Shown here: positions 43,263 to 52,839 of the stretch, in pieces | Position numbering within the stretch: the first letter of the stretch is position 1 | Layout of the letters: every line of letters begins with the position of its first letter | Assembly (NCBI GenBank): GCA_021286645.1 | Contig: JAJTBZ010000074.1 | Location: 1-64,000, forward strand | Source: Ignavibacteria bacterium | GTDB taxonomy: Bacteria; Bacteroidota; Ignavibacteria; Ignavibacteriales; Ignavibacteriaceae | Direction of reading: 5' to 3' | Length of the DNA stretch: 64,000 nt | Notes under the pieces: model-generated | Told to the model about the DNA's origin: nothing | The model's database searches: none | What the model saw: only the letters and a program-made list of their open reading frames with translations | Made by a program: the position numbers and the translations under genes

Positions 43263-44138
43263 TTACTTATTTGCGCCAAAATGTACCGCCTCCGGTGCCT
43301 GCATTCCTAAACTCAAATGCGGTCGCTCCCGATTATATATCCCTACACTTTCCCGGACAACCATTGATAGGAATGCACGATCAGAAAAACGATGCTCGCC
43401 AAAAAATTCCTCCTTGATTGTCCTGTTCATTCTCTCGGCCAGAGCGTTTTCGTATGGATCTCCATTTTCTGTCATGTTGATTCCGATATCGTTTTTTTGT
43501 AATATATACACATACTCTTTACTGCAATATTGTATACCCCGGTCCGAATGATGTATTAACTTTTTATCCGTCTCCCGTGTCCGTAAGGCTTCCTGGAGTG
43601 CTGCAATACATATTTCACTGCTCAATGAACTACTGACTGCGCTACCAACTATCTTCCGGCTATACACATCCGTTATCATACTTAGGTAACAAAACCCCTC
43701 TGCTGTTCTGACATAGGTAATGTCACTTACCCACACCTGTTCTTTGCGCGTAATTGTCAGTTCCTTTATCAGGTTAGGATATTTTCTCATCCAATGCTTC
43801 GAATCGGTTGTCTGCAAATACCGTTTTCGCCGCCTCTGAAGCATGTTTTCCTGCCCTAATATTGCAAAGAGCTTGTCCCGCCCGATTCTCAGGTGCTCCT
43901 CCCCAAACTTTTCTCGAAGTAGAGCATGTAGTTTCCTCGTCCCAAGACGCGGCATCCGATTCCGTACACCTTGAACCATCTCTACAACCTGTGCGGCTTC
44001 TTCTGCTTTTCGTCTTTCTGCGTGTTTTCGCTTGTAATAGCTTTGTCTACTGAGGCCAAACAGTCCTCCGATTCTCCGGATACTAACACCTGTCCCTTGT
44101 TCCCGACTTGCTTGGACAGTTTGGCCAAATATTTTTTT
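43263..44138 (-). CDS. IS3-family transposase OrfB (DDE)
   Basis: OrfB supplies the rve integrase core with catalytic acidic residues in VSDITYV, HHSDRGIQY and the NALAERMNRT glutamate. The frame reads into GTGVSIRRIGGLFGLSRQSYYKRK, the usual OrfB start region, and is entered by a frameshift at a run of seven A (44132-44138 as T on the plus strand), as in IS3 elements. It is otherwise intact from there to TAA at 43263. Confidence 0.85.
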   Translation of the reverse strand, partial: KKIFGQTVQASREQGTGVSIRRIGGLFGLSRQSYYKRKHAERRKAEEAAQVVEMVQGVRNRMPRLGTRKLHALLREKFGEEHLRIGRDKLFAILGQENMLQRRRKRYLQTTDSKHWMRKYPNLIKELTITRKEQVWVSDITYVRTAEGFCYLSMITDVYSRKIVGSAVSSSLSSEICIAALQEALRTRETDKKLIHHSDRGIQYCSKEYVYILQKNDIGINMTENGDPYENALAERMNRTIKEEFFGEHRFSDRAFLSMVVRESVGIYNRERPHLSLGMQAPEAVHFGANK

Positions 44139-44482
44139 CGGATGTCTATTCCCAGTTCCTTCTCTGCTATGTCCATTGCAATTTGTAATACCTGCTTATC
44201 TTATTTGGCTCGCTCCAACTCTAGCTTCAACTGCCTAATTTCCTCTCGCGGTGTTGGGCCTTTTGCTTTACTCATTTTACCTTCTGGTTTTCTCCAACCA
44301 AAGGTACCATGTTTTCTCAACCAAACCAACACTGTACTTCGCCCCTGAATTCCGTATTTCCTTTGAGCCTGTTTATATGTCAAATAGCCTTCTTCAACTT
44401 CCGTGTCTACCTGCAACTTGAACACCAAACTGTATTCCTTTTGCGTACTTTTTCTCCTTACTTCTGCTTCGCTTCTTTCCAT
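43982..44482 (-). pseudogene. IS3-family OrfA with nonsense codon
   Basis: OrfA begins MERSEAEVRRKSTQKEYSL with the helix-turn-helix region YKQAQRKYGIQGRSTVLVWLRK. A TAA at 44201-44203 stops it at codon 94; the same frame then continues DKQVLQIAMDIAEKE, so the stop is a premature mutation. The element cannot transpose alone. Confidence 0.8.
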
Positions 44483-44617
44483 AGTTTGACTCCTTTTCTG
44501 TCGCCTATTTCAGGACGATACAATAACTTTTACCAATAGGAAAGCGACATTATTCATAACGCTTTTCTTATCTCAAATGGTAGGTTTCTTTTCATTATTT
44601 CATTCCTTAGCTTTCAA

Positions 44618-44818
44618 GTGTTTATAAAAATCTCACCGAATATTTCTGATTTTGAAAATAGATTTGTTGCTGATGAATCTTTGGATGGGGGCCTCAAAGC
44701 TAAAGCCATTGGTTACTCAATATATACACAAGCTGCGACTATTGATGAAGTGAAATTTGTCAGGAAAGATTTGGGGCAATATCATTTTGACGGACATGAG
44801 AAGCAGAAGATTATTTGA
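44618..44818 (+). pseudogene. HicB-like antitoxin fragment
   Basis: The 66-codon frame matches the small HicB-like family in SLDGGLKAKAIGYSIYTQA and DLGQYHFDGHEKQ, but its N-terminal strand and C-terminal end are out of frame or lost. No HicA partner is present. Confidence 0.55.
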
Positions 44819-44835
44819 ATAGATAGGAAGTAGAC

Positions 44836-45093
44836 ATGCAGATTATTTCGATGTTTTATGGAATTATTGTATCAATGTATTATTTGGATACAAAATAATA
44901 CCATTTGCCGCACATACATATAAAGTATCAGGAGCAGGAGACTGAATTCGCAATTTCTGATGAGATTTTGATTGGCGGTAACCTGAGCGAGAATATATCA
45001 CGGCTTGTTATTGCATGGATAGAAATTCATAAAGATGAATTAATAGCTGATCTGGAGCTCGCCATCAATGGGCAATTAATGTCGGTGCGATAA
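44836..45093 (+). pseudogene. DUF4160 family protein, interrupted by a stop codon
   Basis: The frame from ATG 44836 reads the DUF4160 N-terminal pattern (IISMFYGIIVSMYY) and, after TAA at 44896-44898, PHIHIKYQEQETEFAISDEI with GNLSENISRLVIAWIEIHKDEL. The nonsense codon separates the two parts. Confidence 0.7.
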
Positions 45094-45702
45094 TTATGTA
45101 AAGAAATTCTATATTGTTCGATAAAATGGATCAGGTTTATTGGCTCGTCATATCAGTCAAAAGTTCTCAAAATTCAATTTAGTTCGAGAATGGCTCTGAT
45201 ATTCTGTGCAGAAAGAGAAATTGCACACAATGTATTAGATTGAGTGAATTCGGCGTTGCTATAAAAACGAATAATACACAGTTCTGCAGCAGAATTAGAG
45301 ACGCAAAAATTATATTTTTGACATGGGGCTGTACTACAGGAGCCTTCGTGCAAATGGAGCCAAGGTATTTTAAGAACAGGAAGGCCGCCCCCTCCATTTT
45401 AAAGCAGACTGTGCAAATTGGGATAACCAGCACCGATTAGTTTTCGAATCTTGGCGCGAAAAAACACAATTGTAAAAAAATTTGATATTCATAATCTCAC
45501 TATTTCCTTTATATTTTGGAGCAGTTTAAAGATTTTTCTTTGACTGGCTGTCTGGTCATTTACACATAATTTTCGATACAAATATGAACCGGGAGATTAT
45601 TTCTTTGCGCTCTGGTTCGTGTGTAAACAACTTACTGCTATTGCCACCGCGTAGTATAGGATAAAGTTTGTATGTTTTTTTATTTATAACAGAAAGGTTG
45701 CC
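45094..45702. other. Intergenic remnant region
   Basis: No intact gene was recognised in these 600 bases; short open frames lack ribosome binding sites. The last 200 bases presumably hold the promoter for the repeat protein. Degenerate remnants of toxin-antitoxin genes may continue here. Confidence 0.4.
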
Positions 45703-47838
45703 ATGAGAAGATTTGTTTTGATTTTGTCAATTTTGTTTTTTTTTGTCGCAGACTGTTTGCCGCAGGCACGCTGGTACTCTCAGGATCCGGTCCGGAGCGG
45801 GAATTACCTGATTGGTATATCCTTTAGCGATGTAAACATTGGCATAGCTGTTGGATGGACTGGAATAATAATCCGGACAGCCAATGGCGGAACATCATGG
45901 ACACGACAGCCGAGCCCAACTACTATGACCCTGTACGGTGTATCTTGTACTGGTGGAGGCTATGGTACGGCTGTGGGAGACAGTGGAACAATTCTCCGTA
46001 CAACCGATGGCGGAGTCTCATGGATAAGGCAGTCAAGCGGAAGCAGTAAGTGTTTACGGGGTGTATCCTTTACCGATGCAAACAATGGCACGGCTGTAGG
46101 AGTTAGTGGAACAATCCTCCGGACGACCAATGGCGGAACATCATGGACACAGCAGCCCAGCGGAACTGATAACACCCTTGAGTGTGTATCCTTTTCCGAC
46201 ACGAACCATGGCACGATTGTGGGGGGTAATACAATCTTTCGGACGACCAATGGCGGCGCTTTATGGACACCACTGTATACCGCCGCAGGTGCTACAACCT
46301 TCCATGGTGTATCATTTACAGACGCAGACAATGGCACGGTTGTAGGCGTCAACTACGATCTCTCCCTGGGAACAGACAATGGCACCGTTGGTTTTTTCAA
46401 GTCAACAATCCTCCGAACGACTAATGGAGGTGCATCTTGGACAGAGCAGTATGCCGCACCATTACGCAACTTTGCAAGTGTATACTTTGCCGACGCAAAG
46501 AATGGCACGGCTGTGGGTTATGGTGGAATAATAGTCCGGACTACTGATAGCGGTGCATCTTGGATAGAGCCGGGTGGCGGAACTGGAAATTGGTTATGGG
46601 GTGTATCCTATGCCAATGTAAACAATGGCATAGCTGTGGGAGAATGTGGAAACATCCTCCAGACGACTAATGGCGGCGCCTCTTGGCTGAAGCAGCCAAA
46701 CGGAATTTATTGCGACCTTATGAGTGTGTCCTTTACCGATGCATTTCACGGGTCAGCTGTGGGAAAATCTGGAACAATCTTACGAACCGTGGTAGGGGGC
46801 TTCGATTGGTTACCGCAGGTTAGCGGAACTAATAACACCCTGCAGTGTGTATCTTTCACCGATGCAAACAATGGCACGGCTGTGGGAGACAGTGGAACAA
46901 TCCTCCGGACCTTCAATGGCGGAAACTTATGGACATTACAGGTAAGCGGAACTATTAACAGACTGTGTGGCGTAACCTTCACCGATGCAAACAATGGCAC
47001 GGCTGTGGGAGACAGTGGAACAATTCTCCGTACAACAAACGGCGGCACCTCTTGGACAAAGCAAAAAGGCGGAACTAATAAGTTGTTGCGCAGTGTAACC
47101 TTCACCGATGTAAACAATGGCACGGCTGTGGGAGACAGTGGAATAATTCTCCACACCGCAAACGGCGGCACCTCTTGGGCAGTGCAAAAAGGCGGAACTA
47201 ATAAGTTGTTGCGCGGTGTATCTTTCACCGATGCAAACAATGGCATGGTTGTGGGTGACAGTGGAACAATCCTTCGGACCACCGATGGCGGCGCCTCTTG
47301 GTCAAGGCAGTCAAGCGGGATTTATTGCAACCTGAATGCAGTATCGCATACCGATCCAAACACTGGTCTAGTTGTGGGAGAGAGTGGAACAATACTTGGG
47401 ACCACTAATGGCGGCGACTCTTGGGCAAAGCAGTCAAGCGGAACCAATGCAACTTTTTTCGGTTCATCCTTTATCAATCAAAACCAGGGGTGGATTGTAG
47501 GAGAATGTTCAATAATCCGACGGACCGTCAATGGCACGGGTTCTTTGGACCGGGATAGTAAAAACACAATAATCAACGGCTTTGTACTCAACCAAAATTT
47601 TCCGAATCCGTTCAACCCTGCTACAACAATAACGTTTTCTTTGCCGGAAAGAACCAAAGTTTCGTTAAGTATTTACAACCTACTTGGTAAAAAAGTAGCC
47701 GAACTTTTTAATGGAGAAAAAGCAGCGGGGTCTCATAGCATCCAATGGAACGCGAAGAATTTTGCCTCAGGCGTGTACTTCTATGAACTGAAAGCCGATA
47801 AGTTCACTTCTGCTAAAAAGTTAATTCTCCTGAAGTAA
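45703..47838 (+). CDS. T9SS-secreted YCF48-like repeat protein
   Basis: The 711-residue secreted protein has a signal peptide to about residue 22, then fourteen repeats of about 41 residues, each with the pattern VSFTDANNGTAVGDSGTILRTTNGGxSW. Repeats of this YCF48/BNR type fold as a beta-propeller. Several repeats near 46.8-47.3 kb are almost identical at the DNA level, showing recent internal duplication. The T9SS sorting domain (QNFPNPFNPATT) is at the C-terminus. It is likely surface-exposed and binds a ligand; which one is unknown. Confidence 0.9.
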   Translation: MRRFVLILSILFFFVADCLPQARWYSQDPVRSGNYLIGISFSDVNIGIAVGWTGIIIRTANGGTSWTRQPSPTTMTLYGVSCTGGGYGTAVGDSGTILRTTDGGVSWIRQSSGSSKCLRGVSFTDANNGTAVGVSGTILRTTNGGTSWTQQPSGTDNTLECVSFSDTNHGTIVGGNTIFRTTNGGALWTPLYTAAGATTFHGVSFTDADNGTVVGVNYDLSLGTDNGTVGFFKSTILRTTNGGASWTEQYAAPLRNFASVYFADAKNGTAVGYGGIIVRTTDSGASWIEPGGGTGNWLWGVSYANVNNGIAVGECGNILQTTNGGASWLKQPNGIYCDLMSVSFTDAFHGSAVGKSGTILRTVVGGFDWLPQVSGTNNTLQCVSFTDANNGTAVGDSGTILRTFNGGNLWTLQVSGTINRLCGVTFTDANNGTAVGDSGTILRTTNGGTSWTKQKGGTNKLLRSVTFTDVNNGTAVGDSGIILHTANGGTSWAVQKGGTNKLLRGVSFTDANNGMVVGDSGTILRTTDGGASWSRQSSGIYCNLNAVSHTDPNTGLVVGESGTILGTTNGGDSWAKQSSGTNATFFGSSFINQNQGWIVGECSIIRRTVNGTGSLDRDSKNTIINGFVLNQNFPNPFNPATTITFSLPERTKVSLSIYNLLGKKVAELFNGEKAAGSHSIQWNAKNFASGVYFYELKADKFTSAKKLILLK

Positions 47839-48225
47839 TTTATTTGCAGCAATTAATAATTGAGAGCCTTTAGCGCTCCCCCGCTAAAACGGGAGAACTG
47901 ACAGCTTTTTCCTTGTGTACTGATAAAAGAAATGTGAAAGAACAATACTTATTGCTATTCCCTGCAGTGAGGCAAAGTTCGTTAGCCCCTCCTCGCCTGC
48001 TCTGCGAGAGCGGTAACAGTGCCAATGGCATTGGGTTCACCAACAAGCTCGCCATGGGCAGTTTTTTTTCGTTTTAGCTATAATCAGGGATTTAATCGCT
48101 GTGCCTAACCTGAGAATCCTGTAGAAATTACCGGCATTGGCAGCGCCAAAGTTATTTAGGTAAGTGTATGAAGAGTAAGACCGGGTGGTTATTTTTTTAG
48201 GCAGTTATAACCACCCGGTAATGGG
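47839..48225. other. Intergenic region with tRNA-Glu-derived element and terminator-like hairpin
   Basis: Holds the element described at 47981-48078 and, at 48180-48219, the inverted repeat ACCGGGTGGTTAT / ATAACCACCCGGT with a T-rich loop near the end of the minus-strand redoxin gene. Confidence 0.55.
47981..48078 (+). repeat. tRNA-Glu-derived element with terminator hairpin, distant copy
   Basis: GCGGTAACAGTGCCAATGGC and GGTTCAC match the degenerate unit at 39817-39890; hairpin CTCGC-ctgctct-GCGAG replaces the anticodon arm, and a CGCCAT-GGGCAG hairpin with a T-run follows. It lies 8 kb from the array. Confidence 0.65.
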
Positions 48226-48756
48226 TTATTCAGCAAGCAATTTTTTGCATGCTTTGGCAACTTCGTCAATATTTATCGTATTTTGTGCATAGCCGCGGAT
48301 TTTGCTTTTTTTATCAATCACGAAAACAGCAAAATCATCACGCGGGCGAGATAACGATATATTAAATCCCCCAGTGATTCCGTAACTGGCATTATCCCAC
48401 AAAATCGTATAGGTGATACCCCATGACTTTATATGTTCGGGGAGATAATGCGATACCTTATTAATATCGTAATTAATGCCCACGACAACGACATCCTTAT
48501 TCTGGGATGCCTGGAATTGATTCAAATCCAGCAAAAATTTCTTGACTCTGGAATCTTCTATCCTTTCCGAATGCCAAAAGCCGATAACAACTACCTTGCC
48601 TTTTAAATCGATAAGTTTAACGGGCCGCCCCTGCAGTATCGGTAATCGAGCAAAATCTGTACACGGTTGCGGAGCTTTCATTGTATAATATTGCGCTGAA
48701 ACGCTCATAAAAGGAATAAGGAATAGCCATAAAATCAATAACAGTCGGTTTTTCAT
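48226..48756 (-). CDS. Exported thioredoxin-like (redoxin) protein without redox cysteines
   Basis: The 176-residue protein has a signal peptide (MKNRLLLILWLFLIPFMSVSA) and a TlpA/AhpC-type thioredoxin fold: KLIDLKGKVVVIGFWHSE and VVVGINYD strands. In place of the WCxxC motif it has WHSERIED, so the usual cysteines (near 65 and 68) are Arg and Asp. It cannot do disulfide exchange through this site and may be a binding or structural homologue. Role unknown. Confidence 0.8.
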   Translation of the reverse strand: MKNRLLLILWLFLIPFMSVSAQYYTMKAPQPCTDFARLPILQGRPVKLIDLKGKVVVIGFWHSERIEDSRVKKFLLDLNQFQASQNKDVVVVGINYDINKVSHYLPEHIKSWGITYTILWDNASYGITGGFNISLSRPRDDFAVFVIDKKSKIRGYAQNTINIDEVAKACKKLLAE

Positions 48757-49048
48757 ATCATTTCCCGTTTTTGTAAATAAAATAAGTGCAGCCTGCCATT
48801 ATAAGAGAAAAGTAATTACCGGGATTGGTTCAGAGGAACCACTACAAAATCCGGGTAGAAAACTTTATCTGCTACAACTCACTAACCGTGGCTGCATTGT
48901 TTATAAAATTCGCGATGCCGGTTAATACCAATTTTTCAGAATTGGCATAATAAATTACCGATATTTTTTGAGCAGACAAACGTTTATACAAATTTATATC
49001 GAGGGTATTTCTATAGAACCATAATAAGCAGATATAGAGAAGATTTTA

Positions 49049-49765
49049 TTATCGTGCCAAACGGTTTAATATTTCCAGCTTGTAGTTTCTCCCCAATGGC
49101 AGCTCTTTATTCAGTATTTCAATACTTGTCTGCGTGTAAGCCTCCACTTTTTGTACAGCTACGATGTACGAACGATGAATACGCATGAATTGATTTGCAG
49201 GCAGTATATTCTCAAAATGACTTATAGGTACTTTGGTAATTACTTTCTTATCCTTTTTATAAATAATAACATATTCCTTCAGACTTTCTATCAAATAGAT
49301 TTCATCCAGAAAAACCCTCATCATCTTTCGCTCGGTCTTTACAAAAATCGATGCGCGTTGTGCTGCGGGCGCAACCGGTATTTCAGTGGGTAGATCAGCG
49401 GGACCCGCGGCCGAAGCATAGTATTTATCAATTGCCTGTATAAAACGCTCCAAAGAAATTGGTTTAAGCAGGTAATCGATTGCATTTAAGTCAAATCCTT
49501 CAATTGCAAAATCACGGTAAGCGGTGGTAAAAATTATCGCGGGTGGTTTTTTTAGTGATTTTACGAAGCTGATACCGTTAATCTCCGGCATCTGGATATC
49601 AAGAAATACCAGATCAATCCGATGTTTCTTTATCATTTCAAAAGCCTCGACTGCATTGCTGCATGTACCGGCAACAGCCAGTCCGGAAAAATTACCGAGA
49701 TGGTTTACAATTACATCAATTGCCAGTGGTTCATCGTCCACTATAAGGCACTGCGCTTTTAACAT
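49049..49765 (-). CDS. LytTR-family response regulator
   Basis: A 238-residue response regulator: a receiver domain (phosphoacceptor D56 in VFLDIQMPE) followed by a LytTR DNA-binding domain (about 135-238) with RxHRSYIVAV. The two ends overlap the sensor gene by seven bases. It would regulate target promoters after phosphorylation by the adjacent sensor. Targets cannot be read here. Confidence 0.93.
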   Translation of the reverse strand: MLKAQCLIVDDEPLAIDVIVNHLGNFSGLAVAGTCSNAVEAFEMIKKHRIDLVFLDIQMPEINGISFVKSLKKPPAIIFTTAYRDFAIEGFDLNAIDYLLKPISLERFIQAIDKYYASAAGPADLPTEIPVAPAAQRASIFVKTERKMMRVFLDEIYLIESLKEYVIIYKKDKKVITKVPISHFENILPANQFMRIHRSYIVAVQKVEAYTQTSIEILNKELPLGRNYKLEILNRLAR

Positions 49766-50880
49766 ATCAATGGCACCAGGTTAAGTAGTAAATGAACAGA
49801 GAAATTTGATTCGTCTTTTTCAATATTCAATGAATATTGCCCCGGATAGGTCAAGTCCAGTCGTCTGGTAACATTTTTCAGCCCGATTCCTTCATTATAA
49901 TTTCGGCCGATCTCATCTTTCCTGCCTCCTTTTGTATTTGATATTTTCACATCAAGCCGCCCTTCGCGGAATTCAATATCAATAGATATCGCAGGGTTTT
50001 CAATGTTAGTACTCGCACCATGTTTAAAGCTATTCTCGATAAATGGAAATATGATAAGGGGCGCGATGAAAAAATCGCTCTCGCATCCCCTGACTTTCAT
50101 CACCAGCTGCAGCCTGTTTCCATAGCGAAGCTTTTCTAACTCAATATAATCTTCTATAAGTTTAAGTTCCTTGGAAAAAAGTATAGTCGTATTCCCCGAT
50201 TCATGTAATATAAAATCCATCATTGAAGATAAACGAAGAACCATATCCGCGGTCTGGCCGGAATTCTTTAAGGCCAGGGAATATAGACTGTTAAGAACGT
50301 TAAACAGGAAATGAGGATTTAATTGAGAGCGTAAAAATTTCATTTCCGCTTCTGTATTTTCCTGCTTCAATCTAATTGCATTTAAGCGTGCTTCATTCCA
50401 ATTGCGAAATGTTTTCACAAAACCGAAAACAAAGGTAACGGTATAGAGTTCAAGTAAATGACTTAGATAAAATGGAAGATAGAAAAAGCCGGATCGATAA
50501 TAAGAACCTATGCCTTCTAAAGTATAATAGTGTTCAATCAGATACCTGAAGAAAACAACTTTAAGACAGGTAGTAAAAAAAACTGCCGACAGCAGGGAAA
50601 ATAATATAAATAGCGTGTATCTTCGCGTTAATAAATAATCCGGCACTAAAAAATAATTGGTGAAATATGCACTAGCCATCATTATAGGCAAATTCCGCAG
50701 ATATATAACTAACGCTGAGCCATACTGGTTTTTATTGAATCCCTCCAACAGCACAAAATAGCATAAATAACCCAGCCAGAATATTATATGCAAAAATACC
50801 CTGGATCTTAGAAGAAGACTAACATGACGATATATATAATCAGTTGTCTGCCCAAATATCAGTTTATTCTGAGTTTTCAA
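49759..50880 (-). CDS. LytS-type sensor histidine kinase
   Basis: The 373-residue membrane kinase has about four to six hydrophobic helices in residues 30-160, then a His_kinase domain with phosphoacceptor H190 in QLNPHFLFNVLN and an ATPase domain with N- and G-boxes (ENSFKHG, GIGLKNV). With the following LytTR regulator it forms a complete two-component system, overlapping by seven bases. Confidence 0.93.
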   Translation of the reverse strand: MKTQNKLIFGQTTDYIYRHVSLLLRSRVFLHIIFWLGYLCYFVLLEGFNKNQYGSALVIYLRNLPIMMASAYFTNYFLVPDYLLTRRYTLFILFSLLSAVFFTTCLKVVFFRYLIEHYYTLEGIGSYYRSGFFYLPFYLSHLLELYTVTFVFGFVKTFRNWNEARLNAIRLKQENTEAEMKFLRSQLNPHFLFNVLNSLYSLALKNSGQTADMVLRLSSMMDFILHESGNTTILFSKELKLIEDYIELEKLRYGNRLQLVMKVRGCESDFFIAPLIIFPFIENSFKHGASTNIENPAISIDIEFREGRLDVKISNTKGGRKDEIGRNYNEGIGLKNVTRRLDLTYPGQYSLNIEKDESNFSVHLLLNLVPLIC

Positions 50881-51216
50881 TGCCTGGCCAAATTTATATC
50901 AAAGGTTTTCCTGCAAATTACGTATTTCACGGCAAAAATACTCCCTAATATCTACCAACTACGTTATTCTACTACCGGACAGCATGTTTTTGTCTATCAA
51001 TTTCACATGCACCTGAAATTGCGCTATAAAACAATGAGCATACAGCATTAAGAGATTAGAAAATTTTCACACACTTCTGCCACGTAAATTTGCTCTACGC
51101 GCCTAAAGTAACTTGTTACAAAGGGGAGATACATGTTGCATTTAGAGACCGAATAAGTAAAATTTATTCTGAAGTCGACGCATATAAACACAATAATTAC
51201 GAAAAGGAGTAATCTT
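50881..51216. other. Divergent promoter region, nothing else seen
   Basis: No supported gene. AAAAGGAG at about 51202-51209 is the ribosome binding site of the lipoprotein gene. Confidence 0.4.
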
Positions 51217-51984
51217 ATGAGACAATTGATCGTGCCCGTGATATTCTGTTTTGCACTGATGTTATATTCCTGCAAGGAATCGACTAATCCGGTCATTCCT
51301 GCTGCACCGGTTAAGATAATGTTCACGCTGGAGACACATAAACAAAATGATACCGGCTCTACAATGGTAACTTTTTCCGGAAAACTTAGTGGCAGCTATG
51401 ATACTTTAAAGGTTACCGACCCGGGCGCTTTTATTATTGGAGTTGATTCAGCCATAGCTCCTTACTTAGCTTCGAGTAAGATAAGTGCAGCAAGCAATTC
51501 TTATACGGTAACCCAGAAGGTTTGGGCAGGCAGCTATAAAGTGTTTATGCTCCTAAAGTGCGCGAATAACCTTACTATATATTCGGATACACTTTTATTA
51601 ACCATAATTCCCAATGATACTGATTTACTCAGCCATAGTATGGCATTATACGATAACTACGTGCTTAACATGTACAAAGATAGTATTGCTTCCTTGTTCA
51701 CCGCTGATGGACAAATGATCAGCGGGTCCACGGTAACGGCTCAAACCCCGGCCGGAATACGAAACTATTTAGCAGCTTTCGATGGCGTAGTACAGGTACT
51801 TGCTCAGAAAACTACCATTACTTCTATTACCATTACCAACAACTCCGCGATTGTTCTGGGCAGTTACACACAAAAATACAAGCTGCTATCGAATAATCAG
51901 ATCGGAACAGCTTCCGGCACGACTCGTTTCGAATGGACGAAGACGGGCGGGCGGTGGTTAATATCGCGGGCGATTACCAACTAA
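51217..51984 (+). CDS. Lipoprotein with NTF2-like domain
   Basis: The 255-residue protein has a lipobox (LMLYSCKES), an N-terminal beta-rich part and a C-terminal DUF4440/SnoaL-like NTF2 fold (SMALYDNYVLNMYKDSIASLFTADGQ, RFEWTKTGGRWLISRA). NTF2-like domains bind small ligands or catalyse simple reactions. It is anchored to a membrane after processing by Lgt and signal peptidase II. Function is unknown. Confidence 0.8.
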   Translation: MRQLIVPVIFCFALMLYSCKESTNPVIPAAPVKIMFTLETHKQNDTGSTMVTFSGKLSGSYDTLKVTDPGAFIIGVDSAIAPYLASSKISAASNSYTVTQKVWAGSYKVFMLLKCANNLTIYSDTLLLTIIPNDTDLLSHSMALYDNYVLNMYKDSIASLFTADGQMISGSTVTAQTPAGIRNYLAAFDGVVQVLAQKTTITSITITNNSAIVLGSYTQKYKLLSNNQIGTASGTTRFEWTKTGGRWLISRAITN

Positions 51985-52462
51985 ACGAATAGCGCAATAA
52001 TGAACTTATAACGAAACATCACCTCGTTATTAGTTGGCACTCGTTCCTTCTGTACTATAGTTCTCGTCATCAGGCGTTGTGTACTCCTTCCTCGTTTACA
52101 GAGAGTGAATACACATACGCCTGATTGATTTTGCGCTAATTGTAATGCAGAATTTTTACAATACATGCCTTTTCACTCGAAAAGAGCTAAACTGAAAACT
52201 GCTGGAAATACGAGCATGTAGTTTTGCTTAGAGTACCGCCTTTAATTTCCTTTCGCCAGTATCCGTAATTTTACAAAGCTATAAGGTCATTATATGATTA
52301 GTTTCTTCATTCAATTGAATTATCTCACCTATTGACTCTGATTCAGCTAACGAGCGACCTGACGTATTATACCAAGAGGACTGAGACGATTGAAAGATTT
52401 TCATTTTTCTTAGCAATTAATATTATTTTATATAGTAATTTTAACAATCACTAATTTTTAAT
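51985..52462. other. Intergenic region with two inverted repeats
   Basis: ATAACGA (52008) pairs with TCGTTAT (52024-52030), and ATCAGGCGT (52069) with ACGCCTGAT (52117-52125) plus inner TGTGTA/TACACA. The latter could be a structured RNA or a terminator. The rest shows no gene. Confidence 0.5.
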
Positions 52463-52474
52463 ATGGAAAAAAAC

Positions 52475-52813
52475 ATGACACGTATCATTGTAGCATTATT
52501 TGTTGTTTTTGCTTTTGTTGGCGCGAACTTTGCTCAGGTTAAGGAAGCAAAAGATACAAAAGCGACCAAAAAGGTTACTGCCCCGGTAAAAGCTGAGACA
52601 AAAAAAGCAGCCAAAAAGGAAGCAAAGAAAACAGAAGCAAAAGTTGCCCCTGCGAAAAAGGCCGAGACAAAAGCTGCACCCGCGAAAAAAGCTGAAAAGA
52701 AGGCACCTGCCGGTAAAGAATCCGAAGCAGACAAAGCCATGAAAGAAGCTAAAAAAATAGGTGAAAAAGCCGCTAAATCAATTAAACCAACGAAATCACC
52801 TGAAACCGAATAA
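52475..52813 (+). CDS. Exported lysine/alanine-rich low-complexity protein
   Basis: From ATG 52475 (a second ATG 12 bases upstream is also possible) the 112-residue product has a signal peptide (TRIIVALFVVFAFVGANFA) and then almost only Lys, Ala, Glu, Thr and Pro, with repeated KKAETKAAPA units. It is strongly basic and probably disordered, recalling histone-H1-like or cell-envelope-binding proteins. A strong terminator follows 26 bases on. Confidence 0.75.
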   Translation: MTRIIVALFVVFAFVGANFAQVKEAKDTKATKKVTAPVKAETKKAAKKEAKKTEAKVAPAKKAETKAAPAKKAEKKAPAGKESEADKAMKEAKKIGEKAAKSIKPTKSPETE

Positions 52814-52839
52814 TCCTTACTGAAATTTTCTCTCAAAGA

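Larger units (their letters stand above)
43170..44522 (-). mobile_element. IS3-family insertion sequence, 1353 bases
   Basis: Terminal inverted repeats begin TGAGTCGTCCTGAAAAAAGG on the left and TGTATCGTCCTGAAATAGGC on the right (inward), with TG...CA ends. They bracket orfA and orfB. No clear target-site duplication was found. The orfA frame contains a stop codon. Confidence 0.85.

Noticed and set aside
46746-47282. 178-codon frame on the opposite strand of the repeat gene
   Set aside because: It reads the complement of the repeats and has no start signal or domain; it mirrors the repeat pattern.
45703-47838. Regular 123-base repeats considered as a CRISPR array or satellite
   Set aside because: They are in frame in one open reading frame and encode the YCF48-like repeat; no unique spacers or CRISPR-type repeat is present.
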